Shown here: piece by piece, positions 44,722 through 56,848 of the stretch | How the letters are laid out: each line of letters starts with the position of its first letter | Numbering within the stretch: position 1 is the first letter of the stretch | Assembly: GCA_019828545.1 (NCBI GenBank) | Contig: JACVRA010000341.1 | Span: 83,905-147,904, forward strand | DNA length: 64,000 nt | Direction of reading: 5' to 3' | Source: Paracamarosporium sp. OC-R06-R3 | Taxonomy: Eukaryota > Ascomycota > Dothideomycetes > Pleosporales > Didymosphaeriaceae | Program-made: the position numbers and the translations under genes | The notes under the pieces: generated by a model | Told to the model about the DNA's origin: nothing | Databases searched by the model: none | The model's input: only the letters and a program-made list of their open reading frames with translations

Positions 44722-44727
44722 TTTATA
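44722..44727 (-). promoter_or_regulatory. TATA box of the GH28 gene
   Basis: TATAAA on the minus strand, about 60 bp before the exo-polygalacturonase ATG, matching the spacing seen for the GH131 gene. Confidence 0.5.
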
Positions 44728-45206
44728 CTCTTCTCCAGTCTATGCACCAAGACCGGTTCACCTCCATTTCCTGTTCTTTCGGTTAAGCTCTCTCCGCAAG
44801 CTTTATACCATTAAGCTCCTTCAAGTTAAGTAGAGGCTCTACCGGCTGAACAGTTCTTCGATCCCCGCAAAGCCCCAAAAAGCCGGGGGAAATATGTGGA
44901 GGGGAAGGTACTAGCGGTGAATGGTGGCCTGGGCATCTCTGGCAAGGCCTCTGGTATTGGTACGTAGAGCACTTGGCAGCCTGCCATGAACATGACGGTG
45001 CGAGGTGACCGGCGATAATGTGCGCACGACTCAAGTAGCGGAGGTCAACGGCCAATAGCGACTGCGATATGACAACGTAGCCGACAAGATTTATTCCACC
45101 AATCACATACAAGCGAGTAGAAGGCACAATACCTAAAATCTCCATGTACCGTACAACTATACCTACGTGCATAAGTGTTTCTTTCCTCTATAGACCCTTG
45201 ACTGGC

Positions 45207-45530
45207 TTACTCATGTTCAGTCTCTTCGGAGGTTTGAGCCTTTTTGTCCTTCGAGTCCTTCAATCTCGCATCATCCTGGGGCCTTTGTGGCCTCACTTTC
45301 CATGGAGCCGAGAACTTCGTTGAAAAGGCACGTTTCCTAGTGACGGTAAGCTTTTGTAGTTTCGGGAACAGGTCAACTATCGTCTGCCTTCGGAACTGTT
45401 CTTCCCCCGAATATTTGCATCCAATCTGGATGTTTTTGCGGTGCTTGGCTACACAGTTTACCAAGTTTCCTCTCCCGTTTGTAACAAATGTCTCATAACG
45501 GAAAGACATTTCTACTTCCGAATTATGCAA
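45207..45530 (-). pseudogene. Possible remnant of an F-box/LRR-like gene
   Basis: A 107-codon frame with a segment LFPKLQKLTVTRKRAFS resembling the last leucine-rich repeats of fungal F-box proteins, then a charged Lys/Glu tail. There is no matching N-terminal part upstream without stops. Could be a short real gene; evidence is weak. Confidence 0.3.
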
Positions 45531-46192
45531 TCATCCCACAGAGCACAAGATTTAAGGTTTCCCAAAGATAAAGACTGCGCGTTTTCTTTTCAAAGTTCTC
45601 CTGCATTTTAACGGTCGACGTGACTGTTCATGCGTTATTCAGGCCTACTAATGCTACTTCAATCTCATCGAACTGTTCCTACAGGCGAAGCTTAACGTCT
45701 TTCGTAGTATCGCGCGCTTCCTTATCGTGAAGATAGATCCGGATGCCAGTGCTGCTCCGGGATCCTCCAAAATCAGCTCCCACATACTTTGCTTTGTGAC
45801 TTTCCCGGGGTTACCCACCGATTTGTCGTACAATTATGTAGATTTAGGTTCCCATTCGTCGGGTACATCTTTGGACTTGTCATTCCGCTTGAGGAATTAC
45901 ACGATTCTAAACGAAGTCAAAGATACTTGAACAAACTGCGTACTCTCAGTTTCAGTCCATTGAGCTTTTTCTGCAAGCCGATAAATCTCCCACGCTTTTA
46001 CTCTGGTATAGCTAAAAGATAAACACCTGCAATATGTTAAATAAGGTTCCGGGACGTTCTGTCATCATTGAGTTTGGAATGATGCTCTTGAGGCCACTTT
46101 CCTCGGGTGTTTGACCATATTTTGCAAAACCTTTCCTTTCCTCTCTTTTTCCATCTCGCTAATATCTTCAGCATCGTTCACGGTGTTGTAGT

Positions 46193-46680
46193 TTAGGACC
46201 CGCTCCTTCGAAAATCTTCTGTCCAGGTATATATGTAGAAATAAGCCACCATATTCCATTCGAGTACATGCTCAGCGTCATACCCATATTGACCTTTGTT
46301 GTTTTTAGGGAGGGTCTTCTTGAATCTCAGGCTTGTGGTGCCTTTTTCACGGTCATAACTTGCGCAGTTTTTCTCCTTCTTGTACCCAAGAATAGGCATT
46401 GGTCTCTGTAGGCCAACATCTATTCTTCACAAAAAAAAAAGGTCCCACTCACGTTTTCCTCGATTCCGATGTTGGAAGGTTCGTTTTTAGGACTCCACAA
46501 TTTCGGAGCTCATATGGGGATGCCAACTTTGCCCGCAGTATTGTCCTCTGCAAAAATACTGATTAGTGACTGTCCATGCAAAGGATTATACTAGATGCAC
46601 TCATGCGAGTATCACAAGAAATCCTCCCCAAGTCTGTAGATGTCGGACCTGCCTTTTTCGGAGGCTTCGTTGCTTTCGAA
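46193..46680 (-). pseudogene. Degenerate multi-exon gene with in-frame stop
   Basis: Three coding-like blocks can be read on the minus strand across two well-formed small introns. Block 1 (to 46592) contains KKAGPTSTDLGRISCDT. Intron 46548-46591 has GTATAA, CACTAAT and TTGCAG. Block 2 (46547-46453) reads DNTAGKVGIPI, a TGA at 46510-46512, then APKLWSPKNEPSNIG. Intron 46406-46452 has GTGAGT and CTACAG. Block 3 (46405 down) contains NKGQYGYDAEHVLEWNMVAYF and soon ends. The TGA is one base from a TGG. Downstream, the coding-looking sequence (RFSKERVLNYNTVNDAEDI) continues in another frame, implying a frameshift near 46220. The DAEHVLEW phrase resembles C-terminal parts of some fungal GH18/killer-type secreted proteins, a tentative link. 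Confidence 0.45.
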
Positions 46681-46899
46681 AACATTCATCAATCGTTAGG
46701 ATTTAGCAGAGGCCATACGTGACTAGATGTTCCTATTATGACACATGTACATACTTAGTTAACCATTTGGAGTGGATACGGTCTGTGTAGTGGAAGCTGG
46801 ATGATCGACGACAAAGTCCGCTTCGAAAGGAGGGTGGCACTTTATATATATGCGGACCGGTTATCCACCTGCTGAAAGATCATTGCTTCCTACAGCATC

Positions 46900-46971
46900 T
46901 AGTGCTTAGCTCCACTCTCCAGTCTGGAGCCGACCCGTCGGGGTCGCCCCACGCCTGACCCAACACCCACT
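46900..46971. repeat. Terminal-like motif shared with 7.7 kb (copy B)
   Basis: TAGTGCTTAGCTCCACT, then CTGGAGCCGACCC, then GTCGGGGTC, then CTGACCCAACACCCACT at 46955-46971. The same blocks in the same order occur at 7740-7785 and 8084-8100, but there the last block is about 300 bp further away. TAGTG also fits the YARNG start of hAT termini. Confidence 0.4.
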
Positions 46972-47303
46972 CAATCAAAAGGTCAGGTCGTTAACTTGCT
47001 CGAACGAAACAATTAGAACCAAATACATTTCATTAAGAACTTGCATTGCGCCGATAGTACAACTATATTGAGTACCTGATAATATTGACAAGAAGAATCA
47101 AAGAGGAAATCGACAAATAAGAGTGAACTATATACATATGGCTCCCAGAGTCATAAGTCATATACCATTTTGGTATCCAAGAATTTCTTTTTTATACATG
47201 CCGGTTGCTCACCAGCCCCGCCCAGAGGCGGTTGGAATTGAAGATAATCACATGTCCTTTGTTGCCTCCAGTGACACGTCTGCCCATGCTATATTGTTTT
47301 CTT

Positions 47304-49605
47304 TTAGCTTGTAGGTGTTGGTGAAGGAGTACCACTGCTGACTAGCGTCGTCCAAGCGCTGCTAGGTACACTAAAACTGCTGCTGGGTGCGTATGTCTGC
47401 GATGCAGATTGTCCGGTCCATGTTTGTTGTCCCTGTCCGTGGCCTCCAGCTGAAGCTTGCGTCACGTAATCGCCCATCGAGTAGGCATTAAGTGCGGAGT
47501 ACACGCCTTGAATGTTTCCATGGTTGTATGGATTAGTGCTATAGAGCCATGCAATCTTACTGTTGATGGCATCCTCGGTAAAGTCATCAGAGTTGTATTT
47601 TTTAGCTTGGAATGCGGGTTCGTTGGGATCAATGAACAGAGTTGAGTTTGTGTAACCCCATTTTTCGAGGCTGGGGACATCAAAAGCTACTAGCATGCTG
47701 GTATAGATTAGCGCGTGTTGCTAGGTAACGTAACGCGAGAAGAACTGACTCATTGTCTTCATGCACAAGATTGTGGCAATGGAACATGTAAACGCCGTCC
47801 CACGGTGCATAACGAGCGATGACCTCCACAGACTCGCCTGCAGCCAACCATACGACGTCTTTCCATCCTGCGCTTTCATAATCGGCTACTTGATCTCTGC
47901 CACCTGATCTTGAGATAACCTTGAAATCGACAAGGTGAATATGCACAGGATGTGTACCGCCACCCGCGCCGTTGCGTAGCGCCCATGTCTCGTACGTGCC
48001 ACGTTCGGGTTTGGTCAAGATACGGTTTTCGATATCTTCGAAGCCAACACCGTTGATGACCCAGTGGCCACCCTGGCCACGACCGAAGACAAAGTCTTTA
48101 GCATTGGAGGCAGGAGGAGCCACTACATCGTCATTACGAAGAGTTTGGGGGAGGTCGCCGTTACTGCCGCTGGCACTGCCACTGACGACAAAGCGCATGA
48201 CCTTGTCAGTACCTGGGTAGTCGACATTCTCACCTAGACCTCGGCCGTTAAGGAGTGTAATATTTTGGTTTTTGTAGTTGGAGAAGTCAACGATCAATTC
48301 GTAGCGTTCGCCCATAGACAAGGCAACATCATTGGTGCTGACAGGCGAGGGAAATAGACCTGATCAAAGATTAGCAATTGTGGAAGCAAGGCGAATGACA
48401 AACCAATTACCGCTATCTGATGCAATTACATTGAAATTTACAAGATCTCCTTGGTCTGTGTTGAACGAAAGATCGAAAGCTACAATGATCAGCCGCTATA
48501 CCTTTACGTATCTACTACCACGCTTACTTCGGCTGACAGCCCCATTGAGCAAGCGGAAGCGGTATTTGCGAGGTTCCACATTAAGATACGGCCACGGTTG
48601 TCCATTTCTGTAGGTGTCAGCACTTTGAAAATATCTTGAAAACATAACCGTTTACACAGAAATGACATCGCCCCAGAGGCCATTGTCATGGTTGGTGTCA
48701 TAGTTCAGTGACCCATCCGAATTGTACACCTTCGCGCTGAGGGCAAGTGGTATGTCGTATTGCCCCGAAGGTAATCCCAATGATTGCTCCTGGGAATCCG
48801 TGAGGATATAATAACCTACTTGTCCTCGATATGCGTCACTGCCCGTTGCAAACTGAGTGTGGCCCTATTCAGGGTCAGAGCGGTCTTTCCTATATGCAAC
48901 AAACTTGGCGTGTGAAGACTTACGTGATACCATATTGTTCGCGCCTCTTGGGCGTTTGGATAGTAGTAATCTTTGTACTGACCAGGAGCGATCATGTCAC
49001 CAGCCCACCCATCAAAGGGGGCCCGGTTGTATTGGCCGTGTACGTGGGCCGACATGTTCGACGGCCCGTTGTTGGTAAATCGAACTACAGCCTCTGAGTG
49101 GTTGAGCGACATCATTAGCGCGGGCCCTGTCAGCACCAATTGTATGGTTCCCTCTTACCTCGACCCTGCTGCATGACAAACGTCGGGCCTGGATACATTC
49201 CGTCATAACCAACCATTTCCGTTGCGGCAAGGTCCGGATAAACCTGTTTCGAAAAGGCTTTGAGTTCGACCTCGTAGTAATCGATTTCCGCACCGGTGGC
49301 ACTGCCCGACCATGTCCTACGCAACGTCAGCGGCAGTCCTTCGTCAAACCGACACTATGGTATATTCACGTTTTCTTGCTCTTAATTGGAGGTACAGGTA
49401 AAGGGTACTCGTAGAACCACTTGTACTCAGGGCTGATCCAGCCTTCAGTATGGGCAGGCCGCTGGTCGCCCGTAGGACTGGGACGTGTCAATTCTATCAT
49501 GTGCGACTGGTCTGCCTTTGATGAATCATCTTTCCCTCTCTGTGCATTCACAGAGACAGAAAGAATCGTAAGCAAGGCCAGCTGGAGAAGGCGAAGGAAA
49601 GGCAT
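47304..49605 (-). CDS. Secreted multicopper oxidase, laccase/bilirubin oxidase-like, eight exons
   Basis: Exons on the minus strand are 49605-49370, 49316-49159, 49126-48924, 48864-48656, 48607-48528, 48479-48411, 48359-47750 and 47697-47304, giving 652 residues. Introns are 32-59 bp; two donors (GTGAAT, GTCAGT) are non-standard. A signal peptide (MPFLRLLQLALLTILSVSVNA) is followed by three cupredoxin domains. Copper ligands: HVH at 159-161, WYHGH with His199 and His201, HPVHIH at 455-460, and HCHNLVH at 512-518 with Cys513 for type 1 copper. All four binding motifs are therefore present. The HDH seen in many relatives is HGH here, and an intron cuts this motif. The residue after Cys513 plus five is Val/His-type rather than classic laccase Met context, so bilirubin-oxidase-like is a fair label. 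The C-terminus is Ser/Thr/Pro-rich. It oxidises phenolics outside the cell with O2. Confidence 0.9.
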
Positions 49606-52312
49606 GATTGCAGAGTAGGTCCACAGGACCTATGGCGAATCCACTAAGTAGTTTCGAAAAGGAACGGATATCTCGAAGCAAGCTGATGTTAGTGACCACC
49701 AGGTGTCTTATAGACCTGGTGGTGCGTCCAAACTGGCCCGCAGGCTGCATGTTTCTACGCTCGGGTGAATGTCGAGCTGGGCCCGACGCCATAGTGCCCG
49801 TGGCCGACGGTAGGGTAATGGGATTATCCTAGACATGCCAAGCCGCCCGATTCTTGCAAAGATGCAATTGGAGACGAACCTCTACCAAACATTTTGATGA
49901 TGCTATGAAATAGTGGGTTTGATTTGCTAGTGTCAGCGGCCATACGCAACCGCGGCACCTAGTTGCCGTCGCATCCTATAGCTTCGTAGAGTATGGCTTA
50001 CCGAAGCAGCCACGGCACGTTAGCCTTGTGTGAGCGTGGCGGTGACAATCATAATTTAGGGTACTATATTTGGTCACGCACGCCTACGTTTCATAAGATG
50101 TATGTATTCTAGGTTCACACAGGATGATGGCTGATGTTGTTCGTGAACTGGCTAACAACCGATGGAAATGGAGGCTCATTATGAAATCAACTTCAAACGA
50201 TAAGAGACAGATGCCCAGCTGGATGGTGGGGATTTCCGGCTTGTCGCGCGGAGTAGGCAAGTGTTCGCGTAAACACGGGCTCGCGGCTAGCACATTTCCG
50301 GCGCGATAGCAGCTGAACCGCGTGCTCCCACCGTGCACCTGCTCGTCATGAGCGGCCTTTTGTTTGGAAGAAACAGAATCCTTGGCCATCAGAGCGGGAT
50401 GTACTCATGTCTAGAACGTGTCCAGCCGCGTGGAGGCGATCGTGGCTCCGCACGCTAGTCCTGTGTTACCCGTGTTCCCCAACGAGGCGGACCACCTTGC
50501 CTGTGTCGTCCCAAGAGTCGATACAAGCTTTTGTGGCTTTGGGGGCATCATTTTGCGGTTAAGTTACGCAAGGTACTCCCACAATATATTCGAGTATCCT
50601 TGGCAACTGTGACTTTCTCGCATGTCGATTCCTGATAGATGGATTAAGACAACCACATGCTGTTCCCTTGAATCAGAGATTTTGGACCCGTAGATTCATG
50701 TGAAACTTCAACTCTAGGGTCCAGCCGTCGCTTGAAAAATGTGCAATGGTCGTTCGTGGGACTGTGTGCCGACTCATTGGAAAATACCTACGGCTTAACG
50801 AAGGACAATAGGCAATCATTCAAACCGCGCAAGGTCCGACAACGGTGCCTGGTGAGACGGGTAAACCCTTGAACCCAAGGTGCTCCCGCTTTTAAGCAGC
50901 CACATGACGTCGCATGTCAACAAGAGCTTGTGTTTACGTGCCGTCCCACCAGGGTATTTGCGGGTTATTATCGTGTCAAGGTCTATTTTGTCTTCGATCA
51001 CGCTCCACCTCTTACGACACATAATTACCATCGGTGATCTCTGCGACGACAGTGTCTAAGCGAAGCGACTATACACGTAGATTAACTAGATATGGCGAAG
51101 CTCATGGGTGGAGAACCGACGAAACTGTCATGATAAACCCAGCACTTGGCTAGCATACGTCAATGACGGCTGCGACGTGCGGAAACTATCGGGCGCACGG
51201 ATTGCTGGTCGAATATCTACATAGCTGTTCTCTCCTGCGCGAGTGTCCCCCATGTGTCGGTTGTGGCGGTGGATTTGCCCTGTAAACCGTGTCTGGCAGG
51301 ATAGATAGTTGTGTAGCACAGTCAGGAGACGCTGACTGCTTGTTGGGTTGATCGTTCCATGGTACGTTTTGACGCTACTCTTCGGCTTACAAAAACGCCA
51401 ACCCTGGCCGACGTGATCCAGTCAAAACCTGACAAGACCTGCCAAGTCAGGTGCAATGGATGGAAATACGGTGGTTGACATGAAATGATGGTCAGGTGGC
51501 TTTGCCCAGTAGCCCGCAATACTCCATCACAGTCCAGATATACTGTGTTGGAGCAGTGGTTCTAGATTTTGGATGTGTATGTGTGCGCAGTCTCTTCTTG
51601 TTTACGTACAAATAATATTTTTACCTCGTCTTCACTGCGCTTCTGAAGATTTATGGCGTTACCTAGTATATAGTTATGATGATCACAAAAGCAATTATAT
51701 CCGAATGCAAAGCGAGCCCAGGAACAACCAGCTAGAAATTGACGACCTTTGGCTCGGTGTACAAACTTGGATGCGGAGTTCCTCCGGTCCATGTTCATGG
51801 TGTTTCCAAGCCCCTCTCTTAATTCAGGTCTGGTTCACACGGCCACCTGGGCACTTCATAGGCCACATGAACACCAATTAGACTTTCCGTCACACTCCGC
51901 AACATCCCAAGGACCAGGCACGCCCTCTGTCTTCGAGTGATTCCCCAGACTTTCTGGGTAGGGGCTTGCGGGTACCAAAACTAGCGCATCGATAGTGCCT
52001 GGAACCTTCGCTATGTGGGTCTCGCGGGAGCGTAAGTATACCCCTCACCTAGCTGGAATTCCGTGCCAAGGTCCAACGAGAGGTGACCTCTTCTGTAGGC
52101 GCCTGTAGCGCGTGCATATACCGCAATTCAGGTAGCACTTCTGGGTTCTACCGGTGGTAGAAGTGCAGAATGCAGTGGGTTCCAAGTTCTGGGATTCGAT
52201 TCCATCCAGTGCGCCTATCCGGGGGAAATTCCAAGTGCCAGTCGATGTCACCCGAAAGTTGGGGTCGTGACAACGTGCTACTTCGCCGCAACAACGTGCG
52301 AGGTAGATCTTT
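49606..52312. other. Long intergenic region, no gene seen
   Basis: 2.7 kb between the multicopper oxidase start and the kinase 3' end. Frames of 60-115 codons are scattered on both strands and shadow one another. No tRNA, repeat array or splice-supported gene was found. It includes the promoter of the multicopper oxidase. Confidence 0.45.
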
Positions 52313-55280
52313 TTAGAATGTTGACCAGTCATTGCGATGATAGTGATCTGCATCATCTCGTCCCACAACCGACGTTTCGTCATCGTCTTCAAACTTTACG
52401 GGAGGTTCGCCATGCCCATTCTGCACTCTGTCAATAAGGCTCGAGATGAGGGTAAACAACCAAACTGTTACTTACTAGATTATGATATCCCAGCTTCTCT
52501 CGACTCGAGTAAACCTTCACGCAACCATCCACAGAGCATCTCCAATATCTTTCGTCCGCTTCGGAGATCTCCATTGCGCGATCATATAGCTGTCGGTCTT
52601 TCAGTCGCTCGGCAGTCTCGAACGGCTCGGGTCCACCATTGACATCGCAGCAAAATGCCAGAAAGGGTATGTTCTCCACTATAGTCACTGCTGTCGGGCG
52701 CTGACTTGGGTCAGGGCTTAGCATAAGCGCCACTAATTCGGTGATGTGCGAATGTAGAGCGTCCGATTCGAAGCCATAACTTGTGAGGCACAGATTACGC
52801 ACAAAGTGTTGGACAGCAGGTGCTTGAGCGGCGTAAGATCGGTCTATTGGGTCGGATTCTCGAAGAGAATGCAGAAGATCTATATTTGCAATACTCTGAT
52901 CGTTCGGGAGTGCAAGAACTGATATCATCTCCGCAAAGACAGCACCAAGGGAGAATATATCCGCCTTTTGATCGCGCCGCTCCTGCGCAACAACTTCAGG
53001 TGCGGCATACATCTTTGTATAAGGTGTTGGTGTTTCTGTGTTGCAATCATCAAACGAGCGGTAGGATCGGGCTATGCCAAAATCTGCCACGTAGATCTTA
53101 TACTTTCCTTGGTTACATATTGTGCTATTGTGCATACCGCGCACGAGGAGGTTCTTCGGCTTGATGTCCATGTGCTTCATGAGGTTCTCGTGCAGGTAAG
53201 CTACTGCCTTGGCGAGACAACGCAAGAACGTCGAAGTAGAATAGAGGCGAATATCACGTTCTTCAGTGGATCGTTCGTCTTCGATAGATTCAAGGAAGGC
53301 ATCCAAAGTGTAATCCGCTACCGGGTAGAGTAAAATAGACAGTGTCCGTGGTAACGTATACGTTCCGACCATTCGAATAATGTGCGAGTGATTGAGCCTT
53401 TGCAGGTGTTCGACTTCTTGTAAGGCTTCCTCTTTCTTTAAACGTCTGCTTACATGTACAGTCTTGCCTACGCAGGAGAAATATGTTAGCGGATAGCATA
53501 GTCACAGTCCTGGTTCTGCCGTTATTTCCATAAGACTGAATCCTATCCCGTCTCTATATCTCTTTAAAAATATTGTGAATGCGTATGCCAATGTACTTAA
53601 TAAAAGATGAATAAGGGAAGTAATGGCTTACGAGCAAGACGGATCCTTTTACAACGTACACTGTCAACGATAGCCGTTGCGCTATGTCCAAGATTCTTCT
53701 CATGTTGGAGCGGAATGCTCTTTTCTTCTGAAGGCTCAAACTCAGCGTGTTGACCTCTGCCAGACCAATCCATCTCCTCGAATGGATCCGGTATGAGGCC
53801 TTTTTGCCGAAGGTATTTATTCCAGACGGATGTGCTCCTGCATAACCAATCAGCTTTATTTTTTTCTTAGATAGTGTAATCTAGGAACGACCTATGAGCG
53901 TAGGCTGTTTGTTGGTAGAATATCCTGAACAAAATCTGTGTGAGATGAAGTGAAGTGAGGAAACCCAATAACAAAAAATCATGTGCGGGACACCTGATGA
54001 TAGTATAACACACTCAAAAGACATGCAGCGAAGTGGGTATGAATAGCATAGGAGCAACGAGAGAGTAAAAAAAGAATTGAAGAGATATTTTGGTGTTTCT
54101 CTAAGCTAGAAAACACTTACGTAGCATCTGACAGCAGTTTTTGAGGTTTGTCGTGTGCACCGTCTGGAGTTACGAAGACGGTGTCACCGCTTAAGATAGA
54201 CCGGGGTGTTTTGAAGAAATCCATCTCTGAAATAGGCGAGTTTGTGTTTTTCTCGTTGGGGATATCAAAACTGACCTTCGCTTTGAAGCGAGAAGCCATA
54301 GTAGGGATAGGACGAGTTGGGTAGTCATGTTGCTTCATACGTACCCCATTAAATGAAGGCTTAACGACGTGAAGAGCGCTATCATCGCTGAACACAGAGT
54401 TATCGGAGTCCACACGCCGGAGCAAACGAAAACTGTTACCAGGAGAACTCTCTCGCGAGAGGGGCGACAGAGGAGAATAGAACGGCTCATTTGCACTTGC
54501 AGGACTGTTCGAATACCATCCGCCTCGAAGATATTCAAGAGCCCAACTTGAAGACGCTTTGGACTTCCACTTGGCAGATGTGGAAGGTCCCTCGTCAATG
54601 TATGCAGGTATGCGGGCGCTCGGTCTATGCGAAGCCTCGACCCCAGCTTCTTCCCATGTACCAATAAAGTGACCAGTATCCTCGCGATTAGCCCCGGGGG
54701 ACGCAGGTAGGGATTTGATACCCGCATCCACTTTCAGAACCCTTTCAGGTTGACTCAACGGAGTTAGCACCTCCCGGGACGTCGTCTTGAGATCATCGAA
54801 GCTGGGATCAGTGTGACTGGGAACACACAGCTCCGCACGAGGCTCAGAGGGCTTTATGGGTACATCAGCATGGTCACTACCGCGTGCTAGCCTGCCGACT
54901 AATTCATGTAGCAGATTGACAGCATGCTGATACCTTTCCAAAGCTGCATCGATGCCTTCCGGACTTAGTGCTAACAGCGTCCTCCCTTCCGCCTCAGCCC
55001 TTGATTGTATACTGCTTGTATCATCGGTGTCCGTCAACTCGTATCCTTTACTTTGTCGAATGTTATCAGCCAGATGTTCTACCGATTCGAGGAGTTCGGC
55101 GGTGGAACAACGAAGACTCTTGCGCGTCCATGGTAGTGAATACCCAGCGCCCGTCTCGATACCATCGATGTACGCGTTTATGATAATATAGTATGGCTGA
55201 CACCTGCTCTGCTGCTGCGGCGACAGCTCAGTCCCGGTGACTCGATCGAAAGGCTGGAAGTTCGGAGAGGGAAGGAGCAT
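52313..55280 (-). CDS. Ser/Thr protein kinase with HMD catalytic loop and C-terminal C2H2-like finger
   Basis: Exons on the minus strand are 55280-54121, 53837-53632, 53467-52476 and 52420-52313, giving 821 residues. The N-terminal 390 residues are hydrophilic and Ser-rich (regulatory). The kinase domain begins near 430 with the loop LGHSATAIVDSV, which lacks a second glycine. Lys457 (ARKTV) lies at the exon 2/3 junction and is the likely ATP-binding lysine. The catalytic loop is His554-Met555-Asp556-IKPKN, so the usual HRD arginine is Met. DFG is 584-586, and YAAPEVV matches APE. After the domain, C766-x4-C771-x12-H784-x4-H789 fits a C2H2 finger completed only after the last intron. The 283-bp first intron is unusually long here; no in-phase extra exon was found. 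Activation-segment phosphorylation may not be needed because the arginine is absent. Confidence 0.85.
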
Positions 55281-56848
55281 GATCGTGGCGCCCCAGAGTA
55301 ACCATCAGAGGCGATTTGTTAACGAAAGCTAGACGGATATCAGTGTGTATTGTCGTGCAGTGTGAATTCTAGCAGCATGTCGGTGGAAGTAAATCGGCAA
55401 CGTCGAGCCTTCTGGCATCCGCAAGGCTGCAATGAGCTGGGGTAGACGAACTTCCTGGAGAAGCGCTTCGCCCCCCCGCCACTACCGTGGCCACGCCTCA
55501 CAGCCGGCTGAACATCAGGATTAATACAACATTTTCGTGCTCTCCGACCTTTTAGAATTTTGAACAGATTTGTTGGAAGCTATGGAGGAATTCCGAAGTG
55601 TACAGTTACGGCGTGCGAGAAGTTGTACGGAACCCCAAAGGTCCGGGCTCTCCACTTCGGCAAGCTTCCCACAAGTCAGGACGTCCGAACGCCGCTCGCA
55701 ACGCAGACATCGATTCTCATGAAATATCACTTCTCTTACTTTAGTGGTAATTTGAAACAGCTGTCATCGACAATCATTGCATTGGAACGAGATGCTAAAC
55801 ATTTCCGAGACTTTCAATGCTAAGCCTCCAGATGCCTTGACGTCACGTGAGGATCTGCAGAAGCCTTAACCAACACTCCTCCCTTAAGTCCTTGTGGTCC
55901 AACCTTCTGCCCTGTTTGTAATATCCTGGCAAATAACGCGTTGCTAACGGCATCATTTGCCCAGCTCAGGCTGTTTATTGTCATCTTTCCGCACGATATT
56001 GCGATCGTTGGCGCGATCGTGCGCTGTCGCGCGGGTACCTAAGGCCACCAGGCCCGCCTGTCACGATCCTGCCGAAGCCGCCAGCATGTTGGAACGCGTC
56101 ACGGACGAGGACTTTTGTGTCACCAGGCTGAGTCAGTCATGCTCCGAAACCGCTGAGACAACGACTCCAGTCGTCTAGAGAAGCTAGACATCGGAACAAG
56201 CTCCGACTAACGACTGCTTCTGCTATCTAGATAGTCTACCACTTTATCAAGCGGTGGGCGCCGAAGAAAATATCGCGTATTTGCTCCTTCAACTACCAGT
56301 ACGATCAGAGAACACTCATCTCTAGAATATGAGGCAATTCATCAAAATCATAAAAGACCCTTAGGCGGCCCTATCACCGTCAGCAGGAGTGACTTTGTGT
56401 TTCACTAGTAACGTGATCGCCCACATCAGGAAAAGTTTTGGCTGATTACAACACGACAACGGCAAGGCACGTCCTCCCAAAGATGTGGAGCGTAGACCAA
56501 GCATGGCGATTAAGAGGATCTAGCGCTTCACGCTTACGAGTGGTCAAGGCTCTTGAAGGAGCTAGAGTTCCTACAGGATTGGCATAATGTTGCTAAACGA
56601 CCATATCTACATAGCCTTCCTCGTGCAGCATCTATGCTCTATCTAAGCATTTTTTCTACAGAAGTCGTCACGAAGCTACGATATTGACATCAGAAATACA
56701 TCCTGATTCAATCCTGGTGCACCGAAAGAATCGCCCGAAAGCCTGACTCGTTCGACTGAAGCCTACCAACTGAAGGAAATTTCAATCCATGGATTGGAGA
56801 ACGACACAAGAGCAGTTGCGATAGTTCACCAATATCCAACGGCTCGCA
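55281..56848. other. Divergent intergenic region, kinase / DUF3176-like
   Basis: 1.6 kb with no supported gene. It must contain promoters for both flanking genes. Short frames (55560-55823, 55957-56178) lack support. Confidence 0.45.

Larger units (their letters stand above)
44664..47303. other. Gene-poor region with decayed coding sequence
   Basis: 2.6 kb between GH28 and the multicopper oxidase. It contains an uncertain frame at 45207-45530, a degenerate gene at about 46193-46680 and the shared terminal-like motif at 46900-46971. On the minus strand from 45930 to 45660, broken stretches of coding-like sequence are interrupted by stops, suggesting further decay. Confidence 0.5.

Noticed and set aside
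52110..52220. tRNA-like segment with GGGATTCGATTCC
   Set aside because: The flanks do not pair into a T-arm and no acceptor or anticodon stem could be built.
53838..54120. Extra exon within the long kinase intron (TTTGTTCAGGATATTC region)
   Set aside because: It enters in frame but its only GT donor leaves in the wrong phase for the next exon, while direct joining restores the kinase frame.
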